Of a DNA stretch of 64,000 nucleotides, positions 9,095 to 17,959 are shown piece after piece. The position numbers and the translations under genes are program-made. The notes below the pieces were generated by a model. The model was not told where the DNA came from. It made no database searches and worked only from the letters and a program-made list of their open reading frames with translations. Source of the DNA: Peptoniphilus duerdenii ATCC BAA-1640. Lineage in GTDB: Bacteria; Bacillota; Clostridia; Tissierellales; Peptoniphilaceae. The DNA lies in NCBI RefSeq assembly GCF_000146345.1, contig NZ_GL397071.1:155328-219327 (forward strand). Direction: 5' to 3'. Each line of letters starts with the position of its first letter. The stretch's first letter is position 1.

Positions 9095-9113
9095 AATTCA
9101 CCTTTATTTAAAG

Positions 9114-9137
9114 AAAAGAGGGGAAGTCCCCTCTTTT
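9114..9137 (-). promoter_or_regulatory. Intercistronic hairpin between oppA and oppB
   Basis: A perfect 10-bp GC-rich stem (AAAAGAGGGG / CCCCTCTTTT) with a 4-base loop starts two bases after the oppA stop. On the minus strand it is followed by only a short interrupted T tract, so it looks like a partial terminator or 3' stabiliser. Known transporters often use such a hairpin to give more binding protein than channel. A true operon end is unlikely because oppBCDF show no obvious promoter of their own. Confidence 0.7.
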
Positions 9138-9139
9138 TA

Positions 9140-10660
9140 TTATTTTTCTACAGCTTCGAATCCAACTTTTCCAAATTTTTGTGCATAGGTTGGTGCAATA
9201 TCAAAGCCAGTTACATTCTTTTTCATGCCTACCACTGTTTCACCATAGCAGATGTACATCCATGGTAGTTCTTTATTTACAAGTTCTTGAGCTTCTTTGT
9301 AGATAGCTCCACGTTTTGCGTCGTCAAATTCACGAGCACCTGCATCGATTAGTACATCAAGTGCAGCATTTCCGAAATCGTTGAAGTTAGGTCCGTTGCC
9401 CTTACCATCACTGTGGAATGGTTGATAAAATTCGTAATGGGTATCCTCTGCAGGAGTCCAGCTCATGATGAACATATCATCTTCTTTGTTTTTAAGAGCC
9501 TCAACAAGAGCACCCCATTCTAGTTTTACAATTTCAAGATTGATTCCGTATTCTGTAAGTTGCTCTTTCATCATTTGAGCAACGTCATTTCTCTGTTGAT
9601 TATCATTTACATAGATCTTTATAGTTGTGCCTTCTGTCATACCAGCTTCTGCAAATAATCTCTTAGCTTCTTCTTTATCAACCTTAGTAGGCTCTATAGA
9701 GTCTGCAATTGAATATTTGAAGTTAGGGTTTACGTTTGATGTTGCACGCTTACCAACGCCTTGGTACACAGTTTTAAAGATGGTATCCATGTCGATAGCC
9801 TTGGTCATTGCAAGTCTCGCATTTATATTGTCAAACGGAGGCTTAACTGTGTTAAATGACACGAAGTGAACAGAGTTGTCTAACTTTCTATCAAGTTTAA
9901 GATCTGGATTTTCTTCAACTTTTTTAATGTCGTTAGGAGCGATTTGGAAAGCCATATCTACTCCACCACTTTCAAGTTCAATTATTCTTTGAGAAGCCTC
10001 TGGAATAACTTTAAACACTAAGTTTTCTATGCTTGGTTTGTCACCCCAGTAATTTTCGTTTCTCTTAAAAGTAACTGAATCTAGTTTAGTCCATTTATCT
10101 AGTACAAAAGGTCCTGTTCCAATAGGATTTTCACGGAAATTTTCGCCTTTTTCTTCCAAATCTTTTTGTGAAATTATGCTGCTTGCTGGATGGGCAAGAG
10201 CTTCAAGGATTGTAGCATCCGGTTCTTTTAATTTAATTTCTAAAGTTGTATCGTCAATCTTTCTTAAATTGTCTGTATCAATATTTTTGAAAATATATCC
10301 AAATTGATCACATTCAGCTACCCTCTTAAGTGAAAATATTACATTTTCAACAGTTAAAGGATCTCCATTAGAAAACTTAACACCTTCTCTAATCTTTATA
10401 ACTAAAGTCTTATTGTCCGGTCTTTCCAAAGATTCAGCAAGTCCATTTACAAGATCTCCATTTGGAGCCTTATCCAAAAGAGTATCAAAGATTTGCTTCA
10501 AAATATTTTCTGAGAAAACATCGTTGTAATCAATTGGGTCAAGGGATGTACCATCAGCAGAAACTGCAACCCTAAAAGTATTTAGATCCGCCTCTTTATT
10601 TCCGCAACCCGTCATAAACAATAACAATCCAAAAACAACGATTAATAACCTCTTTTTCAA
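9140..10660 (-). CDS. oppA: Oligopeptide-binding lipoprotein OppA (SBP family 5)
   Basis: 506 residues. A lipoprotein signal with lipobox LFMTGC puts Cys19 at the membrane anchor. The rest is a family 5 solute-binding protein (SADGTSLDPIDYNDVFSEN, then KPPFDNINARLAMTKAID). It delivers peptides to OppBC at the outer face of the membrane. The start codon is TTG, placed six bases after a consensus AGGAGG, and the ribosome binding site overlaps the end of murA, which lies only 10 bases upstream. This makes murA the leading gene of the transporter operon. Substrate could be general oligopeptides, dipeptides or murein peptides; sequence alone does not tell. Confidence 0.9.
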   Translation of the reverse strand: MKKRLLIVVFGLLLFMTGCGNKEADLNTFRVAVSADGTSLDPIDYNDVFSENILKQIFDTLLDKAPNGDLVNGLAESLERPDNKTLVIKIREGVKFSNGDPLTVENVIFSLKRVAECDQFGYIFKNIDTDNLRKIDDTTLEIKLKEPDATILEALAHPASSIISQKDLEEKGENFRENPIGTGPFVLDKWTKLDSVTFKRNENYWGDKPSIENLVFKVIPEASQRIIELESGGVDMAFQIAPNDIKKVEENPDLKLDRKLDNSVHFVSFNTVKPPFDNINARLAMTKAIDMDTIFKTVYQGVGKRATSNVNPNFKYSIADSIEPTKVDKEEAKRLFAEAGMTEGTTIKIYVNDNQQRNDVAQMMKEQLTEYGINLEIVKLEWGALVEALKNKEDDMFIMSWTPAEDTHYEFYQPFHSDGKGNGPNFNDFGNAALDVLIDAGAREFDDAKRGAIYKEAQELVNKELPWMYICYGETVVGMKKNVTGFDIAPTYAQKFGKVGFEAVEK

Positions 10661-10670
10661 TTTTTACCTC

Positions 10671-11921
10671 CTATTTACGACTGATAATTGCACCAAGAGC
10701 AGTGAATTTTTCCTCAATATTTTCATATCCTCTGTCGATATGATAAATATTTGAAATAGTAGTCGTTCCATCTGCAACTAGACCAGCTATAATAAGCGCT
10801 GCTCCAGCTCTAAGGTCCGTAGCTTCTACTTCAGTGCCTACCAGACTTCTAGTACCTTTTACAATAGCTTCTCTATCTATAACATTAATATTTGCACCCA
10901 TTTTAGCAAGCTCTGCAGCGTGCATAAATCTATTTTCAAACACAGTTTCCTTCATAACGCAGGTTCCGTTTGAAATAGTCATAAGAGCCATGAACTGTGC
11001 CTGCATATCAGTTGGAAAACCTGGATAAGGAAGGGTCTTGATGTCGAAAGGATTTACGATTTTATTTCCTTTTACCCTTACAGAATCATCGTCAACTTCC
11101 ACCTCAGCACCAGCTTCGATAAGCTTTGCAATAATAGGTTTCATATGGGAAGGAATGCAATTTTCTACTAGCACATCTCCACCGGTCATAGCAGCTGCCA
11201 CCATAAATGTACCCGCTTCGATTCTATCAGGAATAATTTGGTGAGTTGCACCGCTTAGACTTTTAACACCTTTAATTCTTATGCTAGAAGTACCTGCACC
11301 CATAATTCTCGCACCCATCTTGTTTAAAAAAGATGCAAGATCTACAATTTCAGGCTCCATAGCCGCATTTTCTATTATAGTTTCACCTTCCGCCATAGTT
11401 GCAGCCATCATAATGTTTTGAGTAGCACCAACAGAAGGAAAGTCTAAGTAAATAGTTGAACCTATTAATTTTTCAGCAGAAGCGGTAATCTTCCCAGGTT
11501 CTTCCACAATATCCACCCCTAGAGCTCTAAAACCCTTTAGGTGAAGGTCTATTGGTCTAGCACCGATATTACAACCACCAGGAAGAGGATTAATAACCTT
11601 TCTCATGCGAGCAAGAAGTGGTCCCATAACCACAGAAGAAGCTCTCATTTTGCTCATAAGCTCGTAGCTAGTTTCATAAGCATTTAAATTTTTCGCATTG
11701 ATTTTAAGAGTATGTTTGCCAAGGTGTTCAACCTCAACTCCGAGGCTCTTAATAACCTCGATCATTATACTTATATCCTTTAAATCAGGAACACCTTCTA
11801 GAATGGTCTCTGTCGTTCCAAGAATAGTCGCCGCAAGAATAGGAAGAGCAGCATTCTTCGCTCCAGATACTTTTACAGTACCATTTAAAGGTCCTGATTT
11901 TTTTACATAAATTCTTTCCAT
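10671..11921 (-). CDS. murA: UDP-N-acetylglucosamine 1-carboxyvinyltransferase MurA
   Basis: 416 residues, full length. The enzyme adds enolpyruvate from PEP to UDP-GlcNAc, the first committed step of peptidoglycan synthesis, in the cytosol. The active-site loop PLPGGCNIGARPIDLHLKG has the catalytic Cys at 117, which normally means fosfomycin sensitivity. Lys22-Asn23 (AKNAALPILAATILG) and the C-terminal LRAGAALIIAGLVADGTT motif are present. It opens the operon that continues into oppABCDF. Low-GC Gram-positives often have two MurA copies, and whether this is the first or second cannot be told here. A TATAAT box lies at 11975-11980 with a small hairpin between it and the gene. Confidence 0.95.
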   Translation of the reverse strand: MERIYVKKSGPLNGTVKVSGAKNAALPILAATILGTTETILEGVPDLKDISIMIEVIKSLGVEVEHLGKHTLKINAKNLNAYETSYELMSKMRASSVVMGPLLARMRKVINPLPGGCNIGARPIDLHLKGFRALGVDIVEEPGKITASAEKLIGSTIYLDFPSVGATQNIMMAATMAEGETIIENAAMEPEIVDLASFLNKMGARIMGAGTSSIRIKGVKSLSGATHQIIPDRIEAGTFMVAAAMTGGDVLVENCIPSHMKPIIAKLIEAGAEVEVDDDSVRVKGNKIVNPFDIKTLPYPGFPTDMQAQFMALMTISNGTCVMKETVFENRFMHAAELAKMGANINVIDREAIVKGTRSLVGTEVEATDLRAGAALIIAGLVADGTTTISNIYHIDRGYENIEEKFTALGAIISRK

Positions 11922-11955
11922 ATATATCTCCTAATATAATTTCAACATTAAAAAA

Positions 11956-11980
11956 GCTCACAAGAGCTATATAAATTATA
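11956..11980 (-). promoter_or_regulatory. Putative murA -10 box and 5' hairpin
   Basis: On the minus strand, TATAAT (11975-11980) has no good -35 at 17 bp; a TTGTAA at 12001-12006 gives a long 20-bp gap. Directly after the predicted start comes AGCTC-TTGT-GAGCT followed by six T (11952-11969). This could be a 5' stabilising hairpin, a small attenuator, or the tail of an upstream transcript. Confidence 0.4.
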
Positions 11981-12125
11981 TCATAAATTATCGTTAAATA
12001 TTACAATATCGGCAAAAGCTTGTTATCTTTTAATATATACCCAAGTGTATTTGTAATATATTTATTTGAGATGGAATTAAATTTATATGGTTTGATTTTG
12101 GGTTAAATGGAATTTTAAATAAATT

Positions 12126-12298
12126 TTATTAAATGAGGTTATACTTCGCGTAAACCTTAAGGAAGGTAGTCACCATGAGCGAGTATTAGTCGAAGGATCT
12201 CTTAAAAAAACCAATTGCAAAGGCTGGTTAAATATAGGTCAGATCCTTCGACTCGGAAATAAATTTCCTCGCTCAGGATGACCAAGTGAAAGGGTTGC
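12126..12298. repeat. Dispersed repeat region with long inverted repeat (copy 2a)
   Basis: Left arm 12169-12200 (GTCACCATGAGCGAG ... GTCGAAGGATCT) is the reverse complement of the right arm 12241-12282 (AGATCCTTCGACT ... CGCTCAGGATGAC) with one inserted segment, so a transcript could fold a long hairpin. Positions 12226-12253 recur at 61571-61598. No coding potential is evident. Confidence 0.75.
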
Positions 12299-12349
12299 CC
12301 CTAGATTTGCATCAATTACTTGTATAGTTTTAAGACTTCACGTCTTCGA

Positions 12350-12377
12350 CTGTAGAAGCAAAATGCTTCCGCTATGG
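12350..12377. repeat. Short palindromic repeat module (copy 2b)
   Basis: TGTAGAAGC AAAAT GCTTCCGCTA matches the modules at 219-248, 12631-12660 and 63036-63064 with a few changes. Confidence 0.7.
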
Positions 12378-12423
12378 CAATAATATATTTTTCTGCATTA
12401 AAATAATAATTACATTTACATAA

Positions 12424-12596
12424 AATAAAAAGCTCCAAAAGAGATTCCGTCTGGAAGAAACTCGTAAAATTCAAACCTAAGGAGACCGGCTGCAAATCGC
12501 ACTGTTTGAGAGAAGCGAGCCTCTATTTGCAGGTCGACGTGGTTTAGAATTTTTGAGTTTCTGTAATCGGAATCGTCTTGGATCTTTTATTTTTGT
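12424..12596. repeat. Long imperfect inverted repeat (about 75-nt arms)
   Basis: Left arm about 12424-12499 and right arm about 12526-12596 are imperfect reverse complements: GATTCCG pairs with CGGAATC, GAAACTC with GAGTTTC, TCAAACC with GGTTTAGA, and TGCAAAT with ATTTGCA. The loop holds CTGTTTGAGAGAAGCGAG. Transcribed from either strand it would form a hairpin of about 170 nt. It sits among the dispersed repeats between rplQ and murA and may be a non-autonomous element or RNA; no identity is claimed. Confidence 0.65.
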
Positions 12597-12604
12597 TATG
12601 ACTG

Positions 12605-12750
12605 CAGTTGAGAAGTCTTATAGCCTTTGGCTGTGGAAGCAAAATGCTTCCGCTACGGGTATGTATTAATTTGGTTTTTTATACGCCTTACGGCTAAGTA
12701 AAGAAAGTTTAGTATCAAGGTTTATGAAATATGGTTGCTTCCGCTACATA
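12605..12750. repeat. Dispersed intergenic repeat (copy 2c)
   Basis: Contains the palindromic module (12631-12660) and the third module (12668-12749; TACGCCTTACGGCTAAGT ... GCTTCCGCTAC) in the same order and spacing as at 219-339 and 63036-63155. Confidence 0.8.
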
Positions 12751-12768
12751 TCCCAAAAATAAAAAAAA

Positions 12769-12787
12769 CCTATAGTCTTTCTATAGG
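12769..12787 (-). terminator. Distal terminator of the ribosomal protein operon
   Basis: CCTATAG / CTATAGG, 7-bp stem with 5-nt loop; on the minus strand it is followed by eight T. It backs up the stronger hairpin just upstream in the direction of transcription. Confidence 0.7.
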
Positions 12788-12797
12788 GCATAGAAAA

Positions 12798-12838
12798 AAG
12801 CATAAATTAAAACCAGTGGATTGTTTTAACTTATGCTT
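12798..12838 (-). terminator. Proximal terminator after rplQ
   Basis: A 16-bp stem with one mismatch (AAGCATAAATTAAAAC paired with GTTTTAACTTATGCTT) and a 9-nt loop, followed on the minus strand by a T run. It begins about 10 bases after the rplQ stop. Confidence 0.85.
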
Positions 12839-12848
12839 CCTATTCTTT

Positions 12849-13190
12849 TTATACCAATTCTATTATTGCTTTTTCTGCTGCGTCTCCTCTACGTGGTCCT
12901 ACTTTGATGATTCTTGTGTATCCACCATTTCTGTCTGCGTATTTTGGAGCTATTTCGTTAAATAGTTTGGTTACTACGTCTTCGTCGTATATATATGCTA
13001 GTGCGAGTCTTCTTGAGTGAAGGTCGCCTCTTTTTCCTAGTGTTATCATACGCTCTGCCATTCTTCTTGTTTCTTTTGCTCTTGTTAGAGTTGTTTCTAT
13101 TCTTCCTTCTCTTAGTAGAGATGTTACAAGATTTCTTAGCATTGCTAGTCTATGATCTGTAGGTCTTCCAAGCTTTCTAAGCTGTGCCAT
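12849..13190 (-). CDS. rplQ: 50S ribosomal protein L17
   Basis: 113 residues. It has the conserved N-terminus [18 protein letters not shown] and the [22 protein letters not shown] core of L17, a large-subunit protein near the exit tunnel. Last gene of the S10-spc-alpha cluster, 10 bases after rpoA, followed by two terminators. Confidence 0.97.
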   Translation of the reverse strand: MAQLRKLGRPTDHRLAMLRNLVTSLLREGRIETTLTRAKETRRMAERMITLGKRGDLHSRRLALAYIYDEDVVTKLFNEIAPKYADRNGGYTRIIKVGPRRGDAAEKAIIELV

Positions 13191-13200
13191 ATAATCCTCC

Positions 13201-14148
13201 TTACTCTTCTTCTTGCTTTAAACCTAATCCTAGTTCTGCAAGTTTATTTTGCACTTCTTCAAGTGATTTTTTACCGAGATTACGAACTTTCATCATTTCT
13301 GCTTCTGACTTGTCTACTAGTTCTTCTACTGTGTTTATGTTTGCTCTTTTTAGACAGTTGAAACTTCTTACTGAAAGGTCTAACTCTTCCACCGTCATTT
13401 CAAGCACTTTTTCCTTACGATCTTCTTCTTTTTCCACCATTATATTTACGTCGCTTACATGTTCTGTTAAGCCTATAAATAGTTTTAGATGTTCTGTTAG
13501 GATCTTAGCTGCTAGTGATGTTGCTTCATCTGCTTTCATTGATCCGTCGGTTGTCACGTCGAGTACTAGTCTGTCGTAGTCTGTTCTTTGTCCTACTCTT
13601 GTGTTTTCAACTTTCCAGTTTACGTGTCTTACTGGTGTGAAGTTTGAATCGATTGGTATTACTCCGATTGTGCTTACTTCATCTTTTTTGAGTTCTGAAG
13701 GAACGTATCCGCGACCTCTTTCTATTTTCATTTCTATATAGACGTCTGCGTCTTCATTTAGTGTTGCTATGTGTTCTTCTGGGTTTACTATTGTTACTCC
13801 TAGTGGACAGTTTATATCTTCTGCGGTTATTTCGCCTGGTCCTTTTTTCTCGATTGTTACTAGTGCTTCGTCTATTTCTGTCATTTGTATAACTACACTT
13901 TTAATGTTTAAGATTATTTCTGGTACGTCTTCTAATACTCCTGGTATGGTTGCAAATTCGTGTTCTGCACCTCTTATATTTACAAATGATACTGACGCTC
14001 CCGGCAGTGATGATAATAGTACTCTACGGAGTGAGTTGCCTATTGTTATGCCATATCCACTTTCAAGAGGCTCCACTACAAATATTCCTTTTTTGCCATC
14101 TTCGCTTAGTTCTTGTATTTCTATGCTAGGCTTTTCAATTTCTATCAT
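13201..14148 (-). CDS. rpoA: RNA polymerase alpha subunit
   Basis: 315 residues. The N-terminal assembly domain carries [20 protein letters not shown], which docks beta and beta-prime, and the C-terminal domain (from about residue 250; [19 protein letters not shown], then [15 protein letters not shown]) binds UP elements and activators. Usual length and position between rpsK and rplQ. rpsD, which lies between rpsK and rpoA in many Bacillota, is missing here. Confidence 0.97.
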   Translation of the reverse strand: MIEIEKPSIEIQELSEDGKKGIFVVEPLESGYGITIGNSLRRVLLSSLPGASVSFVNIRGAEHEFATIPGVLEDVPEIILNIKSVVIQMTEIDEALVTIEKKGPGEITAEDINCPLGVTIVNPEEHIATLNEDADVYIEMKIERGRGYVPSELKKDEVSTIGVIPIDSNFTPVRHVNWKVENTRVGQRTDYDRLVLDVTTDGSMKADEATSLAAKILTEHLKLFIGLTEHVSDVNIMVEKEEDRKEKVLEMTVEELDLSVRSFNCLKRANINTVEELVDKSEAEMMKVRNLGKKSLEEVQNKLAELGLGLKQEEE

Positions 14149-14177
14149 GGTACCCTCCTTCTTGGGTAATTAGATGA

Positions 14178-14573
14178 TTAAACTCTTCTACGTTTAGGTG
14201 GTCTACATCCATTATGTGGGATTGGTGTTACGTCCTTTATCATTGTTACTTCAAGTCCTGTTGCTTGAAGTGATCTTATTGCTGCTTCTCTTCCTGAACC
14301 TGGTCCTTTTACATATACTTCTACTGATTTTAATCCATGTTCTTTTGCTTTTTCTGCTGCTGTTTGTGCTGCTTCTTGTGCTGCAAATGGTGTAGATTTT
14401 CTTGATCCTCTAAATCCAAGTTGACCTGCACTTGCCCAGGAGATTACATTGCCGCTCATGTCTGTTAGAGTAACCATTGTGTTGTTAAAAGATGATGCTA
14501 TGTGAGCTTGTCCTTTTTCTATGTTTTTACGCTCACGTCTTCTAACTTTTGTTACTTTTTGTTTTTTAGCCAT
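14178..14573 (-). CDS. rpsK: 30S ribosomal protein S11
   Basis: 131 residues with [16 protein letters not shown] and the C-terminal [17 protein letters not shown], both diagnostic of S11, which lines the mRNA path on the platform of the small subunit. Twelve bases separate it from rpsM; 29 bases separate it from rpoA, where rpsD is lacking. Confidence 0.97.
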   Translation of the reverse strand: MAKKQKVTKVRRRERKNIEKGQAHIASSFNNTMVTLTDMSGNVISWASAGQLGFRGSRKSTPFAAQEAAQTAAEKAKEHGLKSVEVYVKGPGSGREAAIRSLQATGLEVTMIKDVTPIPHNGCRPPKRRRV

Positions 14574-14585
14574 GACTCCTCCTTA

Positions 14586-14948
14586 TTATTTCTTCTTAGA
14601 TACTAACTTCTTAGGACCTTTTCTGGTTCTAGCGTTGTTCTTCGTATTTTGACCACGTACTGGAAGTCCTCTCATATGACGAATTCCTCTGTAGCATTTG
14701 ATTTCACGAAGTCTCTTGATGTTCATTGCTACATCTCTTCTTAAATCTCCTTCTACATGGTATTTGTCTATTTCGCTTCTTATGCGAGCTACTTCTGCTT
14801 CTGTTAGGTCTTTGACTCTTGTGTCTGGATTAACTTCTGCATTCTTTAGAATTTCGTTTGATCTTGATCTTCCTATTCCAAAGATGTAAGTTAGGCCTAT
14901 TTCAACACGTTTTTCTCTTGGTAAGTCAATTCCTGCAATTCTTGCCAT
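14586..14948 (-). CDS. rpsM: 30S ribosomal protein S13
   Basis: 120 residues. Starts [21 protein letters not shown], has the helix-hairpin-helix [13 protein letters not shown] and ends in the basic [16 protein letters not shown] tail that contacts P-site tRNA. Part of the subunit head and bridge B1. Confidence 0.97.
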   Translation of the reverse strand: MARIAGIDLPREKRVEIGLTYIFGIGRSRSNEILKNAEVNPDTRVKDLTEAEVARIRSEIDKYHVEGDLRRDVAMNIKRLREIKCYRGIRHMRGLPVRGQNTKNNARTRKGPKKLVSKKK

Positions 14949-14960
14949 TATTTACCTCCG

Positions 14961-15074
14961 TTAGCCTTGTCTTTGTTTGTGCTTAGGATTTTCGCAAATT
15001 ACCATTATTCTTCCTTTACGTTTAATGATTTTGCATTTTTCGCACATCTTCTTTACAGATGGTCTTACTTTCAT
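14961..15074 (-). CDS. rpmJ: 50S ribosomal protein L36, zinc-binding type
   Basis: A 37-codon gene (start ATG at 15074, stop at 14961) translating as [19 protein letters not shown] followed by [18 protein letters not shown]. Cys11, Cys14, Cys27 and His32 form the zinc ribbon of the zinc-dependent L36 type. It lies between infA and rpsM as in most bacteria, with a GGAGGGATTAT ribosome binding site. Confidence 0.97.
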   Translation of the reverse strand: MKVRPSVKKMCEKCKIIKRKGRIMVICENPKHKQRQG

Positions 15075-15098
15075 ATAATCCCTCCTATTTTATAGGAC

Positions 15099-15317
15099 TT
15101 ATTTCTTTCTCCAAGTGATTCTACCTCTTGTTAAATCATATGGTGATAGTTCAACAGTTACTTTATCTCCTGGTAAAATCCTAATATAGTTCATTCTCAA
15201 TTTTCCTGAAATATGTGCTAGTATTATATGCCCATTTTCAAGTTCTACTTTAAAGTTTGTATTAGGTAGGGCTTCGACTACGACGCCCTCTACTTCTATT
15301 ACATCTTCTTTAGCCAC
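15099..15317 (-). CDS. infA: Translation initiation factor IF-1
   Basis: 72 residues of S1-like OB fold ([19 protein letters not shown], then [19 protein letters not shown]). It blocks the A site during initiation. The start codon is GTG, six bases after GGAGG, and lies inside the last codons of the KOW gene (8-base overlap), so the two are coupled. Confidence 0.96.
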   Translation of the reverse strand: MAKEDVIEVEGVVVEALPNTNFKVELENGHIILAHISGKLRMNYIRILPGDKVTVELSPYDLTRGRITWRKK

Positions 15318-15573
15318 GAAATACCTCCGTTTCTTTTAGTCTTTGTCTTAAGTTCTTATCTGATGTTACTTCTTCTAAGTCTATCTTTTCTTTTGATATT
15401 ATTAGATGTGATACTTTTTTTAGTTTTGGTTTTTCTAGTTTTCTGGTCTTGCCGTCTACTATTTTTACCATTTTATCGTCTACTATCTCTTTTATGACAA
15501 AGACTTTTCCTTCATCTCGACCTCTTGTAGCTTTTACTATTTGCCCTAAGGTTAGTCTAGTTGTTTTTTCCAT
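15310..15573 (-). CDS. KOW-domain RNA-binding protein (L14e/YlxQ-operon type)
   Basis: 87 residues. The N-terminal part ([19 protein letters not shown]) is a KOW motif like those of L14e/L27e, and the rest is basic ([17 protein letters not shown]). Clostridia often carry such a gene between map and infA. Here it follows adk directly, with a 17-base overlap, and map is absent. The likely role is RNA or ribosome binding, not shown experimentally to my knowledge. Confidence 0.75.
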   Translation of the reverse strand: MEKTTRLTLGQIVKATRGRDEGKVFVIKEIVDDKMVKIVDGKTRKLEKPKLKKVSHLIISKEKIDLEEVTSDKNLRQRLKETEVFRG

Positions 15574-16210
15574 CTAGTACTTCTACGATTTCTTTTCTTA
15601 TTGTGTCTATGTCTTCTTTGCCGTCTATGTTATCTAGTAGTCCTTGTGCTTTGTAGTAATCTATTAGTGGTGCTGTTTGTTCGAAGTAAACTTTGATTCT
15701 GGTCTTTACTGTGGCTTCAGTGTCGTCGTCTCTTTGGATTAAAGGACCTTGGTCTTTGTCGCACACGCCGTCTTCTTTTGGTGGGTTGTATTTTACGTGG
15801 TAGCTTGCTCCACAGGTTTTACATACCCTTCTGCCTACTGCTCTTTCTACTAATATGTCTGTATCTACGTCTATATTTAGTACTGAGTCTAGGCTTTGAC
15901 CTCTTTCTTCTAGAAATGCGTCTAAGGATACTGCTTGTGCTACTGTTCTTGGGAATCCGTCTAGTAAAAATCCTTCTTGTACGTCGTCTTTTGATAGTCT
16001 ATCTTTTACGATTTCTATTACTAATTCGTCTGGTACTAGTAGGCCTTTGTCCATGTAGGACTTAGCTTTTTTTCCTAGGTCGGTTCCGTTTTTTATATTT
16101 TCTCTAAATATATCTCCTGTTGAGATGTGTGGGGTTTTGAAGTTTTCAACTATGAAGTCTGCTTGTGTTCCCTTACCTGCTCCAGGAGGTCCTAATATTA
16201 CGAGTCTCAT
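15557..16210 (-). CDS. adk: Adenylate kinase, zinc-binding LID type
   Basis: 217 residues. P-loop GPPGAGKGT at 7-15, NMP-binding segment STGDIFREN, and a LID domain with Cys130, Cys133, Cys150 and Asp153, the same zinc-ligand set as the Bacillus subtilis enzyme. It interconverts ATP + AMP and 2 ADP in the cytosol. It follows secY after nine bases. Confidence 0.96.
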   Translation of the reverse strand: MRLVILGPPGAGKGTQADFIVENFKTPHISTGDIFRENIKNGTDLGKKAKSYMDKGLLVPDELVIEIVKDRLSKDDVQEGFLLDGFPRTVAQAVSLDAFLEERGQSLDSVLNIDVDTDILVERAVGRRVCKTCGASYHVKYNPPKEDGVCDKDQGPLIQRDDDTEATVKTRIKVYFEQTAPLIDYYKAQGLLDNIDGKEDIDTIRKEIVEVLDGKNN

Positions 16211-16219
16211 ATATTCTCC

Positions 16220-17497
16220 TTATTTTAAGAATCCTTTGTAGTGTCTCATTAGTAGTTGTTGTTCTAGGACTCTTGCTGTTTCCAATATTACTCCGACTAC
16301 GATTATTATTGATGTTCCACCGTAGTTAAATCTTAGTTTTGCTACTCTTGTTAGAATTGTTGGCAATACTGTTAAGATTGCTAGAGCAATAGCTCCTGGT
16401 AGAACTAGTCTATTTACTACTCTTCCAAGGTAGTCACTGGTTGGTTTTCCTGGTCTTATTCCTGGGATAAATCCACCGTTTTGTTGTAAACTCTTGGAAT
16501 ATTCAACTGTGTTAAATTGAATTTGTGTGTAGAAGAAAGTAAAGAATATTATCATTAGTATTGATAATAGTACGTAGATCACAAGTCCTGGTCCACCTTG
16601 TGGTGTTAGCCATTTGATTACAAAGTCTTTGAACTTTCCTTCTCCTGTAAACATGATTATTGTTGATGGGATTGCAAGGATTGAGTTTGCAAAGATTATT
16701 GGCATTACTCCTGTCATTAGTACTTTGATTGGTATGTGAGTTGATTGTCCTCCATACATCTTTCTTCCTACTACTCTCTTTGCGTATTGTACTGGAATTC
16801 TTCTTTCTCCTTCATTTAAGGTTACTACAAAGAATACTATTGCTATTGCTAGTACAATGTATAGGATTAAAAATGCCCAGTGTGCTTGTCCTGCTCTTAC
16901 TAGTAGGAATGATTGATATAAGTCTCTTGGCATTCTTACGATGATTCCTGCAAAGATTATGATTGAAATACCGTTTCCGATACCTTTTTCTGTGATTTGT
17001 TCACCTATCCAAATTAAGAAAGCTGTTCCTGCTACGATTGACATTATTACTACTGATTTTTGTAAGAATGTGTGTGCTTCTACTGCTTTTCTAAAGATTC
17101 CGAATGTGAATCCGATTGCTTGAACAAATGCGATTGCGATTGCTAAATATCTTGTATACTTAGCTATTGCTTTTCTTCCTGTATCTCCTTCTTTTGCTAG
17201 TTGTTCTAGTGAAGGGATAGCTATTGTTAGAAGTTGAAGTACAATTGATGCTGTAATATATGGTGTTATATTTGCAGCAAATATTGTATAGTTGCTGAAG
17301 TTTCCTCCTGCCATTAAGTCAAGGAATGTTAATACTCCTGCATTTTGGCCTGAGAATAGTTGTGATATTGCCTCTTTGTTCATGAAAGGCACTGCTATAT
17401 GGGATCCTAATCTGTATATTAGAAGCATAAATAGTGTAAATAACATTTTGCGTCTAATTTCAGGTAGTTTCCAAGCATTTTTAAATGTCGTTAGCAT
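16220..17497 (-). CDS. secY: Protein translocase subunit SecY
   Basis: 425 residues with ten predicted membrane helices. N-terminus TFKNAWKLPEIRRKMLFTLFML, the plug-region GGNFSNYTIFA, and the large cytoplasmic loops with RRIPVQYAKRVVG and GGFIPGIRPGKPT are characteristic. It forms the protein-conducting channel with SecE and SecG. Its ATG overlaps the rplO stop codon (TAATG). Confidence 0.97.
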   Translation of the reverse strand: MLTTFKNAWKLPEIRRKMLFTLFMLLIYRLGSHIAVPFMNKEAISQLFSGQNAGVLTFLDLMAGGNFSNYTIFAANITPYITASIVLQLLTIAIPSLEQLAKEGDTGRKAIAKYTRYLAIAIAFVQAIGFTFGIFRKAVEAHTFLQKSVVIMSIVAGTAFLIWIGEQITEKGIGNGISIIIFAGIIVRMPRDLYQSFLLVRAGQAHWAFLILYIVLAIAIVFFVVTLNEGERRIPVQYAKRVVGRKMYGGQSTHIPIKVLMTGVMPIIFANSILAIPSTIIMFTGEGKFKDFVIKWLTPQGGPGLVIYVLLSILMIIFFTFFYTQIQFNTVEYSKSLQQNGGFIPGIRPGKPTSDYLGRVVNRLVLPGAIALAILTVLPTILTRVAKLRFNYGGTSIIIVVGVILETARVLEQQLLMRHYKGFLK

Positions 17498-17943
17498 TAA
17501 ATCACCTCAGCCTTTCCTCCTGCTGCTTCGATTTTTTCAGCTGCAGATTTGGTGAAGTGTTGTGCTTTTACTTCAAGCTTAACGTTTATTTCTCCATTTC
17601 CTAAGATTCTAACGCCGTCCTTAGCCTTTTTAACTAATTTCTTTTCTAATAATACTTCTGGAGTTACTACGTCTCCGTCATTAAAGTAATCTGCTAGTAC
17701 TCCAACGTTTATTTCTGCAAAGTCTTTAGCAAAGATGTTGGTGAAACCTCTCTTTGGAAGACGTCTGAATAGTGGCATTTGTCCACCTTCAAATCCTGGT
17801 CTAACTCCTCCGCCAGATCTTGCATTTTGACCTTTGTGTCCACGACCTGAAGTCTTACCTAGTCCTGAGCCTATACCTCTTCCTAGTCTCTTCTTAGCTT
17901 TAACTCCGCCGCCTTCTGCTGGTCTTAAGTCATGTAGCTTCAT
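17497..17943 (-). CDS. rplO: 50S ribosomal protein L15
   Basis: 148 residues from the ATG at 17943, which stands eight bases behind a strong AAGGAGG; an upstream in-frame GTG at 17952 overlaps that ribosome binding site and is not used. Starts [19 protein letters not shown]-like, with [19 protein letters not shown]15 helps fold 23S rRNA. Confidence 0.96.
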   Translation of the reverse strand: MKLHDLRPAEGGGVKAKKRLGRGIGSGLGKTSGRGHKGQNARSGGGVRPGFEGGQMPLFRRLPKRGFTNIFAKDFAEINVGVLADYFNDGDVVTPEVLLEKKLVKKAKDGVRILGNGEINVKLEVKAQHFTKSAAEKIEAAGGKAEVI

Positions 17944-17959
17944 GGTTTGCACCTCCTTA

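Noticed and set aside
12630-12750. Possible CRISPR-like array from repeated GCTTCCGCTAC motifs
   Set aside because: Copies are not regularly spaced, no cas genes are near, and the same block recurs as a whole elsewhere.
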